This document shows, piece after piece, positions 33,821-41,979 of a stretch of DNA of 42,989 nt. Below the pieces are notes generated by a model. It ran no database searches, had not been told where the DNA came from, and saw only the letters and a program-made list of their open reading frames with translations. The translations under genes were made by a program, and so were the position numbers. Position 1 is the stretch's first letter, and each line of letters begins with the position of its first letter. Source of the stretch: CAYZPW01 sp964480475 (GTDB taxonomy: Bacteria > B130-G9); assembly GCA_964480475.1 (NCBI GenBank), contig CAYZPW010000017.1:1-42989 (forward strand). Reading direction: 5' to 3'.

Positions 33821-34138
33821 CGAATTGACTGTGGGCTGAATAACGCCAGCACATCACTCGCGTGATATCGGGTGTGGTTATGTCGCTTTCCCATTAGAGA
33901 CTCGCGCAGCCCAATTGTCCCAGAAGTGCACTCTGCGTAGCTCATTGCTCAACTTCCGGAGTTACATTCCGCCGGAAGAGGACCCTGATTCTGCGATGTC
34001 CCATCCGCAGTTGCCGGTTCATCTGGGTTGCTCCCTACGTCATCCGGGGCCGGGCCGTGATCTCGCCGGTATAGATGCCGGTGATGCGGCGGTTGTCGAT
34101 GACGATCAAGACTTCCTCTATGTTCCAGCTCACGACGG
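33821..34138. other. Gene-poor spacer between the unknown operon and the methyltransferase
   Basis: I find no supported gene in this 318-base stretch. A 32-codon minus-strand frame (34133 to 34035, GTG start, VSWNIEEVLIVIDNRRITGI...) begins six bases after the methyltransferase stop. It reads like a protein fragment but lacks a ribosome binding site and a recognisable family. No terminator hairpin with a U-tract was seen. Confidence 0.4.
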
Positions 34139-34960
34139 CTAGGCTGGCGCACCGGCCGGGTGCCTCGCTATCACCTGAAATGTGTTCTGGGAGCGGATCA
34201 ACGTGTTGGCAATCACACACGATATCCCAAAGCGCCTCGCACAGTATTTCTGAACGTCGATTATCGAAAGCCCGTTCGACTTCAGGAGCGAGACCACTTC
34301 ATCCGCGTCAATACCGCCGAACTGCCGCTGAAAATCCGACATGGAGTAGTCGATGCCTTTCGCCTCGTCGGGCAGCGAGCGGATGCAGACCTTGTAGAGC
34401 GCCTCGTCGAGAACGGCCAGTAGGCGGTGAAGGAAGTATCGCAACCTGCTCGAGATAGCCTGTTTGAGCGGTTCGTGAGTGATTAGGATGATCCCGCCAT
34501 CGTTGAGACTGGCCGAGGCGAGTCTCAGCGCCTCCGAGACGTCGCGGACGTGATGCAACGTGCCGCAGAAGACGATCAGATCGAACCGCCGCCGGCAACC
34601 TGCCAGAAAGGAGAAGAGATCGGCGCAGACTAGCCTGAACTTTGCATCGAGCTTCTCCCGTCGAAGTCTGTCCTTGAAGACAGAAAGCATGTGGATCGAG
34701 ATGTCCGTCCCGGTTACGTCAAAACCCGCTTCGGCAAGCATAAGCGACATCTTGCCCGTCCCGCAGCCGACATCGAGAGCGGTGAGCCTCCTGTCCCTGT
34801 CGCCCAACGCCCGCCTGACAACTGCCAGGGCCCCCTTTCGCCGCAAACGCTCGAAGAAGTTGCGCTCCTCGAAGTGCAGTGCGTCGTAATGAGGCGCCTC
34901 GACCCGGTGCACCTCGATGTTCGCGGCGATAACCTCGTCCTGGGTGACGTGGGCTGTCAT
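34139..34960 (-). CDS. Class I SAM-dependent methyltransferase
   Basis: The start ATG at 34960 (MTAHVTQDEVIAANIEVHRV) is chosen because the longer frame would begin inside a GTAGGGG element. The 273-residue protein has motif I LDVGCGTGKMSLMLAEAGFD (about 62-81), the acidic loop TGTDIS, motif FDLIVFCGTLHHVRD (about 125-139) and DGGIILITHEP. The C-terminal helical part (about 165-273) may bind substrate. It belongs to the Methyltransf_11/25 group used on lipids, quinones or small molecules; the substrate is unknown. A repeat element lies 18 bases upstream of the start, so transcription either passes through the element from elsewhere or starts in it. recD2 lies beyond the element. Confidence 0.85.
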   Translation of the reverse strand: MTAHVTQDEVIAANIEVHRVEAPHYDALHFEERNFFERLRRKGALAVVRRALGDRDRRLTALDVGCGTGKMSLMLAEAGFDVTGTDISIHMLSVFKDRLRREKLDAKFRLVCADLFSFLAGCRRRFDLIVFCGTLHHVRDVSEALRLASASLNDGGIILITHEPLKQAISSRLRYFLHRLLAVLDEALYKVCIRSLPDEAKGIDYSMSDFQRQFGGIDADEVVSLLKSNGLSIIDVQKYCARRFGISCVIANTLIRSQNTFQVIARHPAGAPA

Positions 34961-34978
34961 AGATTGTCTCGTCCTATT

Positions 34979-35056
34979 GTAGGGGCAGACCCCCGCGTCT
35001 GCCCTTTTCTGATGTTTGTCTTTGAATTGAGGGCAGGCGCGGAGGCCTGCCCCTAC
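34979..35056. repeat. GTAGGGG-family element, two-hairpin form
   Basis: This 78-base element starts GTAGGGG and ends CCCCTAC. Each half folds alone: GGGCAGAC...GTCTGCCC on the left and GGGCAGGC...GCCTGCCC on the right. It fills the space between recD2 and the methyltransferase start, both minus strand. Confidence 0.75.
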
Positions 35057-35074
35057 GGAGCTGCTTTGCCGCAA

Positions 35075-37354
35075 TCATCTCGACGGCAGCTCCGCATTGA
35101 GGGCCTTGAGCCGCTGGGCCAAGAGAGTGTATCGCTTCGATGTCTTGTCGTTGCCGATTGCCATAAACAGCGCCTTCCTCGAACCGACCATCACGACCAG
35201 TTGCTTGGCCCTGGTCACCGCTGTATAAATGAGGTTGCGCTGAAGCAGCATATAGTGCTCTGTTGTAAGAGGCAATATGACGGCATCGTATTCGCTGCCC
35301 TGGGACTTGTGCACCGAAATAGCATACGCCAGCTCCAGCTCCGCCATATCGACGGGCGAGTAGTTCACCTTCCTGTCGCCGAAGTCCACGACGAGCCTCT
35401 GGCCGGCCTTGTCGATCATCAGGATCACGCCGATGTCGCCGTTGAAGACCTCCTTGTCGTAGTTGTTCTTGGTTTGCATGACTTTATCCCTCTCGCGAAA
35501 GACGCGGCCCCCGAACTGCACGGGCTTCCCCTGGCCGTTGAGCGCATTCTGGAGCTCTGCATTTAACGTGCGGGTCCCGGCTCGTCCCTTGTGCATCGGC
35601 GTCAGCACCTGAATCTGGGTCAACGGATCGAGGCCAAAGCGCCTGGGCACTCGCTCGGTCGCGATCTCAATCACGGCCTTCAGAACGGCATCCGGCCCAA
35701 ATCTATCAACGAAATAGAACTGACTTAGGCCGGCGTCAGATCGCCTCGGGAAGATCGGCGCAGCGCCCTTGTTTATCCTATGCGCATTGACGACGATGAG
35801 ATTCTCAGAACCATCTTCCGAGGCCTGTCGAAAGATACGTGTGAGCCTCGCGACTGGCAACGTGTTCGACGCGATGATGTCGTTAAGCACGGCACCGGGG
35901 CCAACGGACGGCAGCTGGTCAGCATCGCCGACGACGACAAGCGAGCAGCTCAGAGGCAGCGCGGACAGGAGCTTTGACATGAGCCAGATATCGACCATCG
36001 AGGCCTCGTCCAACACCACGAGATCGACTGGGAGCTTGCAGTGTTTGCCGTATTTGAAGCGACGTTTGAAGGCGTCATATTGCAGGAGCCGGTGAACTGT
36101 CTTGGCCTCAACTCCTGTGGCCTCTGAGAGCCGCTTTGCCGCGCGCCCCGTCGGAGCGCAGAGCGCAAGCCTGATTCCGACGCGCCGGCAGATTCCGACC
36201 AACCGGCCGACCAGAGCTGTCTTGCCGGTCCCAGGGCCGCCGGTTATCACCGTAACCTTTGTCGTCAGCGACCTCTTTATGGCAGAAGCCTGTTCGTCGG
36301 AGAGAACAAGTCCGTCATCCTTCTCGGCAGTGACGCTCGCGGCCAATGCCCTGGCGGCGTCGAGGCTTTTCGGTCCCGAGATTATTTGGGCCAGGCCCTC
36401 GGCCACCGACGCCTCGTAGGCTTTCAGGTTCGGCAGAAATATCGCATCGTCAAGAAGTGGGTCGAGCGCGAGTTTCTGCTCCTCACACAGCCGCTCGAAA
36501 GCCTCTTGAACCAATGGCTCCTCGACTTCAAGAAGCTCCTGAACCGCTTCCAGAAACGCATCCTTCGGAAGATAGGTGTGGCCCTTCTCGCTGGCCCGGC
36601 TCAGGATGTATGAGGCGCCAGCCTTGATCCGCTCCGGAGCTTCGCGGCTCAGGCCCAGTTTCATCGCGATCGCATCCGCTGTTTTGAAGCCGATGCCGGT
36701 AATGTCGTCCGCGAGTTTGTATGGATTCGAGGTGAGTACGCTGACCGCCGAGGCGCCGTATTCCTTGAACACCTGCATTCCGCGCACGATGCTTACGCCG
36801 TATCCCTGCAAGAAAACGAGCAGCTCCCGAAGACCCCTGTATCTGTTCCAGGCCTCAATCGCGCGCTCGACGGTTCTCGGACCGATACCTGGTATCTCGC
36901 ACAATCTCTCGCTGTCGTGGTCCAGCACGTCGATCGTCCTGTCCCCAAAACGCTCCACAATCTGCCGAGCCCTCTTCTCGCCTATGCCGGTGATGAGCCC
37001 TGAACCGAGGAACTTCTTCAGGCCAGCAAGCGTCTGCGGGACGCGAGTCTGCAACGATTCAACCTTAAGCCTCGGTCCGTGCTTGGGATGCTGCGACCAC
37101 GTGCCCTCGACCTTGATCTCCTCGCCCGGCGAGCAAAGCCCCAAACTGCCGCAGATCACGATCGTTTCGCCGCCGTCTTGCTTCAGCGTGGCGACAGCGT
37201 ATTGCTCGTCGTCCGATCTGAAGAGTATCTTATCGATGGCGCCGGTCGTCGTCAGATGCTCGGACGTTGGCTCCACAACTGAAAGCTGACCCTGCTTCGC
37301 CTCGTCCTTCCGAGCATTCCTCTCGTCTGAACGGTCAATTGCCTCTTTGAACAT
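35075..37354 (-). CDS. recD2: RecD2-type 5'-3' DNA helicase
   Basis: The 759-residue SF1B helicase is of the RecD2 type, found without RecBC. After an OB-like N-terminal region (TGAIDKILFRSDDEQYAVATL) come helix-hairpin-helix motifs (GLITGIGEKRARQIVERFG, LCEIPGIGPRTVERAIEAW). The helicase core has Walker A GGPGTGKTALVGRL, motif II VVLDEASMVDIWL, motif III VVVGDADQLPSVGPG and the C-terminal motif AYAISVHKSQGSEYDAVILP with VTRAK. Length and order fit the family. RecD2 acts in replication-fork repair and recombination. Downstream lies a GTAGGGG element. Upstream are 132 bases of unassigned sequence leading to the REP-transposase locus. Confidence 0.94.
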   Translation of the reverse strand: MFKEAIDRSDERNARKDEAKQGQLSVVEPTSEHLTTTGAIDKILFRSDDEQYAVATLKQDGGETIVICGSLGLCSPGEEIKVEGTWSQHPKHGPRLKVESLQTRVPQTLAGLKKFLGSGLITGIGEKRARQIVERFGDRTIDVLDHDSERLCEIPGIGPRTVERAIEAWNRYRGLRELLVFLQGYGVSIVRGMQVFKEYGASAVSVLTSNPYKLADDITGIGFKTADAIAMKLGLSREAPERIKAGASYILSRASEKGHTYLPKDAFLEAVQELLEVEEPLVQEAFERLCEEQKLALDPLLDDAIFLPNLKAYEASVAEGLAQIISGPKSLDAARALAASVTAEKDDGLVLSDEQASAIKRSLTTKVTVITGGPGTGKTALVGRLVGICRRVGIRLALCAPTGRAAKRLSEATGVEAKTVHRLLQYDAFKRRFKYGKHCKLPVDLVVLDEASMVDIWLMSKLLSALPLSCSLVVVGDADQLPSVGPGAVLNDIIASNTLPVARLTRIFRQASEDGSENLIVVNAHRINKGAAPIFPRRSDAGLSQFYFVDRFGPDAVLKAVIEIATERVPRRFGLDPLTQIQVLTPMHKGRAGTRTLNAELQNALNGQGKPVQFGGRVFRERDKVMQTKNNYDKEVFNGDIGVILMIDKAGQRLVVDFGDRKVNYSPVDMAELELAYAISVHKSQGSEYDAVILPLTTEHYMLLQRNLIYTAVTRAKQLVVMVGSRKALFMAIGNDKTSKRYTLLAQRLKALNAELPSR

Positions 37355-37486
37355 CGGTCAACCAAATAACTCCCAGAATAATTGGCAGATGGGTCTTCAT
37401 TACACGCGACCCATGCCATTTCACTTCTGCAAGGTTACTTCAGACGAGCCGCAAAGGCAAAACCGCCGGATGACGACCCTTGCGTT

Positions 37487-37574
37487 TTCCCCGAGGGGGA
37501 AGCATTTGAATAGCCGTAGGTTTCAACCTACGGAGACCGTTCCTATGGAAAACCCAACAGACCCTGAAGGGGTC
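37487..37574. repeat. Left REP hairpin array of the transposase locus
   Basis: There are three hairpins in a row: TTCCCC-GAG-GGGGAA (37487-37501), CCGTAGGTT-TC-AACCTACGG (37514-37533) and GACCC-TGAAG-GGGTC (37560-37574), linked by GAATAG. The array is an inverted, diverged copy of the one on the other side of the transposase gene. Confidence 0.8.
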
Positions 37575-37590
37575 GCACAACCAAGATGGA

Positions 37591-38037
37591 TCATAGCAGG
37601 TACTTCTCGTCAAACTCCACGCCCGCCTCAAGCAGCAGATTCCTGAGCTCATCACGAAAGGAGAGCTTCCTGTGATGGTCCTGTTGGCCTTTAATGTATT
37701 CGATCAATGGCCCAATCTCTGCCTCGGAATGAGTGAATGCGCCATAGCCGTCTTGCCAGCCAGGGAAGCCCCTGAAGACGCCGTTGGCTCTGATCCATCT
37801 CGACACGCTGCCCTTAATCCCCTTTATGAAATCGGCTAGAGAGACTGTCGGGTGCAGACTGGAAAGAATGTGAAGATGGTCCTCTGTCCCGTTCATGCGA
37901 TAGAGATGGCAACCTTTGTTCTTTACGATCCCCCAGATATATCGAAAAAGATCGTCCCGCCTGTCGGCAGTCAAGACGGGCTGCCTGCCTTTGGTTGAGA
38001 ACACTATATGATAGTAGATCTGGGTATAGGTGGGCAT
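37591..38037 (-). CDS. REP-associated tyrosine transposase (Y1/IS200-like)
   Basis: The start is the ATG at 38037 (MPTYTQIYYHIVFSTKGRQP), the family-typical N-terminus, giving 148 residues; the longer upstream frame runs through the repeat array. The HUH-type metal site is DHLHIL (His54, His56), and Tyr114 in IEYIKGQ is the probable nucleophile. The motif WQDGYGAF (94-101) and the HHRKLSFRDE tail are typical of the Y1_Tnp/TnpA_REP family. These enzymes nick single-stranded REP hairpins and are usually domesticated single copies. The gene is bounded on both sides by inverted three-hairpin arrays, which are its likely substrate. Directly upstream is a truncated restriction-endonuclease-like gene. 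Confidence 0.9.
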   Translation of the reverse strand: MPTYTQIYYHIVFSTKGRQPVLTADRRDDLFRYIWGIVKNKGCHLYRMNGTEDHLHILSSLHPTVSLADFIKGIKGSVSRWIRANGVFRGFPGWQDGYGAFTHSEAEIGPLIEYIKGQQDHHRKLSFRDELRNLLLEAGVEFDEKYLL

Positions 38038-38061
38038 ATATTCTAGGCTTTGGCGATGGTG

Positions 38062-38146
38062 CAACCCTTTCAGGGTTGTGGTGTTTTCCTGTCTCCTTCT
38101 CCGTGGGTTGAAACCCACGGCTATTCATGTTGTTCCCCTCAGGGGA
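38062..38146. repeat. Right REP hairpin array of the transposase locus
   Basis: The hairpins are CAACCCT-TTC-AGGGTTG (38062-38078), CCGTGGGTT-GA-AACCCACGG (38101-38120) and TCCCC-TCA-GGGGA (38134-38146). They are the left array in reverse order and orientation. An extra imperfect stem, GGCGAG-TAAA-CTCACC (38151-38166), adjoins it and contains the stop codon of the truncated endonuclease frame. Confidence 0.8.
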
Positions 38147-38161
38147 CTAGGGCGAGTAAAC

Positions 38162-38317
38162 TCACCGAACCAGTGTTGCAACGGAACCCAGCTCCCCCGT
38201 TATGTGAACTATCTGGTCCTGAGTGAAATCGAACTCACTTCCTCCCTTGCGAAAAACGCTCTCGAATAGCGCTGAGATTATGATGTCGTAATTCTTGGGG
38301 GCTAGTTTGCGAGCCAT
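38162..38317 (-). pseudogene. Truncated type II restriction-endonuclease-like gene (51 codons left)
   Basis: This frame is directly downstream of the DNA methyltransferase: the methyltransferase stop is followed by GTGAGGATTAGCA and the ATG at 38317. It encodes 51 residues beginning MARKLAPKNYDIIISALFES and then VFRKGGSEFDFTQDQIVHIT. This matches, from memory, the N-terminal end of a restriction-endonuclease family that begins 'LPPKNYDxI...FF' and continues 'EF-FTR--L...LG...PKNLGD'. The frame ends at a TGA inside the REP array, exactly where the family would continue, and no continuation is visible beyond the transposase. The likely explanation is disruption by the REP-transposase unit with loss of the rest. 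The endonuclease assignment is inference from a short piece plus its position next to a TSPPY methyltransferase. Confidence 0.55.
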
Positions 38318-38330
38318 TGCTAATCCTCAC

Positions 38331-39650
38331 CTAGTTCCGAAATATCAGGACGTTTTCGTCGATTTGCATCTTCGTCGCCGTCGCCTGTCTCGCTCGCCAA
38401 CGCTCGATACTCTTGACGCGATAGCCAAGGTCATCAACGAGCTCGGCAAGCAGATGAGCCGTGCGAATATGTGCCCTTAAAAAGGACATCTGGTCACCGA
38501 CAACATAGGCCAGTTCTGCCCCAGGAGCCAGAATGGGTTTGAGACTGAGAAAATGTCGGTACATACCGCCAAAGTAATGCAGCACTACGTTGTGATAAAC
38601 CCTCTCAAAACCGGAAGTTTTGTTCAGCTCGATCCTTTTTGCCTCTATCTCTTTGGCGAGACGGGTGATGGACTGAAAACGTTCTATGTATTTGCTGTCC
38701 CTGTCAGCCGCGAAGACATTTCTGGAGTTGCTCCTGAGCAAGCTCTCTTTCAATTGTCGTAGGTGCCTCTTGCCGGAGATGTATCCAAGCAGAACGCTCT
38801 CCAGGCGAGTGCTGCGCGTGTAGTCCTTTTCGTTTGGGTATGGCGGCGAGGTAATCACGTGATCGACTTTGCCTCTGTAGCCTTTGAGCAGGGCTCCTAT
38901 TTCCCGAGCGTCCCCCTGAAGAATAGCGGTTCTGCCTGAACGTTTGGGCAGCGATTCAAGATCATTCATCATCTGGTTTATCACAAACGAGAAAGGCTCC
39001 AGAACGTGCACATCTTCTTTCGGTTTCTTAACATAGACTTCTGGGCCGAAGGCGACATTGCCTGCTGTCTTAACGACCAGGTTTGCCAGGCCCAACAGCA
39101 GGAAGTCCCGAATGGGAGGGTCTTCTGCTAGAGAAATACACTCCTTAAGAAGTAGGACTCTTCTCAAAGGAGATGGGCTTATGGAGTTTTTGAGCAATAA
39201 TTCAATCTGGCCCGGCGTCAATTGCGTTTCCTCTTGAACAAGCTCCCCATGACTCAGGGGCGAAAAGAGGTCTGGTTGCTCTGGTATGCCATGATACTCA
39301 AAGGACCGATAAGCCGATGCTAAGACTTTTTCAAATGCCCTACGGACACTTGATATGTCGAAAGACCACGTTGTCTTCACCACGGACGCGAAATACCCCA
39401 TGGGGTTAGCCTCCACCCCGATTGAGCTTATCCCTTGTTTCTTGCATTCCACGTTCGTCGTGCCAGTCCCGCAGAATGGATCGAGAACTAAGCACCCATC
39501 GCAAACCTCGAAGTCCAGCAGAAAACATCGCACGAGATGAGGGGGGAAACCTAGAACGAACTGATACCATGAGTGGATAGACCGGTCCTCAGGCAAGACC
39601 TGATTCTTCGTCGATTCTGTCACCGCACCTGCGACCCGAGTGACTGTCAT
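38331..39650 (-). CDS. DNA (cytosine-N4 or adenine-N6) methyltransferase of a restriction-modification system
   Basis: I place the start at the ATG at 39650 (MTVTRVAGAVTESTKNQVLP), preceded by AGGAAGG, giving 439 residues. SAM motif I is DPFCGTGTT (57-65), followed by GVEANPMGYF, and the catalytic motif IV is TSPPY (267-271) in HVITSPPYPNEKDYTR. TSPPY favours N4-cytosine methylation. Between them is a 200-residue helical region likely to hold target recognition. The following gene is a 51-codon endonuclease-like fragment, so this enzyme is probably now an orphan methylase. The gap upstream (39651-39917) holds no supported gene, only the inverted repeat after pta. Confidence 0.87.
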   Translation of the reverse strand: MTVTRVAGAVTESTKNQVLPEDRSIHSWYQFVLGFPPHLVRCFLLDFEVCDGCLVLDPFCGTGTTNVECKKQGISSIGVEANPMGYFASVVKTTWSFDISSVRRAFEKVLASAYRSFEYHGIPEQPDLFSPLSHGELVQEETQLTPGQIELLLKNSISPSPLRRVLLLKECISLAEDPPIRDFLLLGLANLVVKTAGNVAFGPEVYVKKPKEDVHVLEPFSFVINQMMNDLESLPKRSGRTAILQGDAREIGALLKGYRGKVDHVITSPPYPNEKDYTRSTRLESVLLGYISGKRHLRQLKESLLRSNSRNVFAADRDSKYIERFQSITRLAKEIEAKRIELNKTSGFERVYHNVVLHYFGGMYRHFLSLKPILAPGAELAYVVGDQMSFLRAHIRTAHLLAELVDDLGYRVKSIERWRARQATATKMQIDENVLIFRN

Positions 39651-39862
39651 GCTTCGTACCTTCCTATTCACGCGGATCTCCCTAAGGCTCGGAAGGTACT
39701 TCCAAACCGCTAGGAGCCCGCTGGCGCCAGCTCGAGACCAGGTCCTGCCAGTGCCATTCTGCACATACAACAGCTTTAATCATTACAGGTTTTGGCTGTA
39801 CCTGCAAACGTGCGAAACACAACCGCTCAAAGAAACTGAGCGCGTCGGCAGAGCCATCAACT

Positions 39863-39891
39863 CCGGCGCCCCGGGCGTGCCGAGGCGCCGG
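39863..39891 (-). terminator. Strong GC hairpin, possible terminator after pta
   Basis: CCGGCGCC and GGCGCCGG form a perfect 8-bp stem around a 13-base loop, 27 bases beyond the pta stop. There is no U-tract after it on the minus strand, so it may be a factor-assisted terminator or an mRNA 3' stabiliser. Confidence 0.45.
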
Positions 39892-39917
39892 TGATTCACT
39901 CTATTGAATCCGCTGTG

Positions 39918-40925
39918 CTAGCCCTGGGCTTGGAGGGAGGTGATTGCGGCCAGGACGACGATGTCTTTTGCCGAGCAGCCACGCGATAGGTCGTTGATGG
40001 GCGCGGCTAGGCCCTGGGTGATCGGGCCGTAGGCGTCCGCGCCGCCGAGGCGCTGCACGAGCTTGTAGGCGATGTTGGCCGAGTTGAGGTCAGGGAAGAC
40101 CAGGACGTTGGCGTGGCCTGCGACCTTGCTGCCCGGGGCCTTCTTCTCGCCGACTTTCGGTACAATGGCCGCGTCTGCCTGAAGCTCACCGTCTATGGCA
40201 AGGTTTGGCGCCTTTTCCTGCGCCAGCTTGGTCGCGTTGATGACCTTCTCGACCGTAGAATGCCTGGCGCTCCCTTTCGTCGAGAAGGAGAGCATGGCCA
40301 CGACGGGTTCCACACCGATAAGCGCCTTGTATGTGCTCGCGGAGGAAATGGCGATGTCCGCCAGCTGCTCATCCGTCGGTGCGGGAACGAACGCCGGGTC
40401 GGAAAACGCTATTATCTTGTCCTCGCCGCACGACGACGCGGGCACGACCATGATCATCGAGCTGGAGACAACCTTGACGCCCGGGCTCGTGCCGACCACC
40501 TGAATGGCGGCCCTTAGAACGCTGCCCGTGCTGTGGCATGCTCCCGTGACCATCCCGTCAGCCAGACCCTTCTTGATCATCATCGAGCCGAAATAGAGAC
40601 ACCCCAGGTCATCGTCGGTCATCAAGACCTTCGCCTCCTCGAGCGTCATCCCCTTGGCCTTGCGAATCTCGTAAAGCGCGTTTGCGAAATCGTCGAGTTT
40701 ATCGCTCTTCTGGAAATCGAGGGTCTCAACGCCGCTGAAGTTGAGGTTCTGCTTCCGCGCCTCGGCCAGTATCTCCTCCTCGGGACCGAGGATTGTCACA
40801 CCGCAGACCTCTTCCTTAACGAGAGTAGCCGCCGCCTCAACCATCCGTGGGTCAGGCCCCTCGCCGAGGACAATCTGCATCTTCTTCCGACGCGCTGTCC
40901 TTTTTAGCTGTTCAACTAGGTCCAT
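39918..40925 (-). CDS. pta: Phosphate acetyltransferase (phosphotransacetylase)
   Basis: Pta interconverts acetyl-CoA and acetyl phosphate in fermentation and acetate use. At 335 residues it is the short form with only the PTA_PTB domain, without the regulatory DRTGG domain of enteric Pta. Supporting motifs are KKMQIVLGEGPDPRMVEAA (14-32), KGLADGMVTGACHSTGSVLRAA, VVSSSMIMV, FSDPAFVPAPTDEQLADIA, LSFSTKGSARH and the C-terminal NVLVFPDLNSANIAYKL with GPITQGLAAPINDLSRG. A phosphobutyryl specificity cannot be excluded. It starts 25 bases after rmlB with a strong AGGAGG site and shares that operon; no acetate kinase gene is in the window. Confidence 0.9.
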   Translation of the reverse strand: MDLVEQLKRTARRKKMQIVLGEGPDPRMVEAAATLVKEEVCGVTILGPEEEILAEARKQNLNFSGVETLDFQKSDKLDDFANALYEIRKAKGMTLEEAKVLMTDDDLGCLYFGSMMIKKGLADGMVTGACHSTGSVLRAAIQVVGTSPGVKVVSSSMIMVVPASSCGEDKIIAFSDPAFVPAPTDEQLADIAISSASTYKALIGVEPVVAMLSFSTKGSARHSTVEKVINATKLAQEKAPNLAIDGELQADAAIVPKVGEKKAPGSKVAGHANVLVFPDLNSANIAYKLVQRLGGADAYGPITQGLAAPINDLSRGCSAKDIVVLAAITSLQAQG

Positions 40926-40950
40926 CCGAGTCCTCCTGAAAACTCATGCT

Positions 40951-41979
40951 TTAAGAGTGGAACGTTCTCTCAACGTATTGCTTGTCGTAGTATCTGGCGA
41001 GGCGCTCCTTGATCTTGCGCCACCACTCGGGATGCTCCTTGTACCACAGGACGGTCTCTTTGATCCCGTCGTCGAAGTTGACCTGAGGCGTCCAGGCGAA
41101 CGTCTTCCGCAGCTTGTCGCTGTTGACCGCGTGCCTCAGGACGTGGCCAGGCCTGTCAACGACGAACTCGATAAGCTCCTTCGGCTTGCCGAGCGTCTCA
41201 AGTATGTGGTCGCACATCTCGAGGATCGTTACCTCGTGGCCCGAGCTCACGTTAAACACCTCGCCGAAACAGTCCTCCTCAAGTATCAATAGCTCCAGCG
41301 CCCTACAATGGTCCAAAACGTGTATCCAGTCGCGACTGTTCTTGCCGTCGCCATAGACCGGCAGCGGCCTGTCCTCGATGGCGTTTGTCGCAAAGAGCGG
41401 GATCATCTTCTCGGGGAGCTGATACGGGCCGTAGTTGTTGGAGCAGCGCGAGATGACTACTGGTATGTTGTGCGTCGCCCAATATGAGTATGCTAGCCTG
41501 TCGGCGCCCGCCTTGGATGCGGCGTAAGGGCTCTTCGGCATCAACGGGTCGCTCTCGAGGCATGGCTTGTCGTGCGCCTCGCCATAGACCTCGTCGGTTG
41601 AGATGTGGATGAACTTCTCGATGCCATGGATTTTCGCGCAGTCCAGCAGGACGAAGGTGCCGAAAACGTCCGTCGTGACGAAGTCGCCGGCGTCCATGAC
41701 GGAGCGATCGACGTGCGTCTCGGCCGCGAAATGGACGATGATGTTTGCCCACTTGACGAGCGGATCGACGAAGGCTCTATCTGCCACGTCACCCTTCAGG
41801 AAGCGGTAGTTGGGGTGGTCCTCGACATCCTTCACGTTCTCAAGGTTGCCCGCGTAGGTCAGCTTGTCGAGGTTGCACACGTACCAGTCGGGGTGCTGAG
41901 ACATTATGTATCGGATGAAGTTCGAGCCGATGAACCCGGCGCCGCCTGTTACGAGCAGCTTCATCTCTTTGTCAGCCAC
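40951..41979 (-). CDS. rmlB: dTDP-glucose 4,6-dehydratase
   Basis: RmlB converts dTDP-glucose to dTDP-4-keto-6-deoxyglucose, the second step toward dTDP-rhamnose. The extended short-chain dehydrogenase fold shows the NAD-binding motif VTGGAGFIGSN (9-19) and HFAAETHVDRS. It also has STDEVYGE, containing the Thr-Asp-Glu active-site group, and YAASKAGAD with the catalytic Tyr-xxx-Lys. The tail has PVYGDGKNSRDWIHV and RPGHVLRHAVNSDKL, which binds the nucleotide sugar. The start is GTG at 41979, preceded by AAAGGA and overlapping the epimerase stop by one base (TAGTG); ATG at 41964 is the alternative. Neighbours rmlC and pta complete the operon; rmlA and rmlD are not present. Confidence 0.93.
   Translation of the reverse strand: MADKEMKLLVTGGAGFIGSNFIRYIMSQHPDWYVCNLDKLTYAGNLENVKDVEDHPNYRFLKGDVADRAFVDPLVKWANIIVHFAAETHVDRSVMDAGDFVTTDVFGTFVLLDCAKIHGIEKFIHISTDEVYGEAHDKPCLESDPLMPKSPYAASKAGADRLAYSYWATHNIPVVISRCSNNYGPYQLPEKMIPLFATNAIEDRPLPVYGDGKNSRDWIHVLDHCRALELLILEEDCFGEVFNVSSGHEVTILEMCDHILETLGKPKELIEFVVDRPGHVLRHAVNSDKLRKTFAWTPQVNFDDGIKETVLWYKEHPEWWRKIKERLARYYDKQYVERTFHS

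Noticed and set aside
34035..34133. 32-codon frame after the methyltransferase (VSWNIEEVLIVID...)
   Set aside because: It has no ribosome binding site, no family match and a GTG start; recorded only in the spacer entry.
34961..35074. N-terminal extension of the methyltransferase
   Set aside because: The extra 38 residues are encoded by the GTAGGGG element; ATG at 34960 fits family N-termini.
38030..38269. 79-codon plus-strand frame across the right REP array
   Set aside because: It runs through the hairpins and antisense to the truncated endonuclease frame.
39640..39894. 84-codon plus-strand frame between the DNA methyltransferase and pta
   Set aside because: It spans the methyltransferase start and the pta hairpin, with low-complexity Arg/Pro content and no domain.
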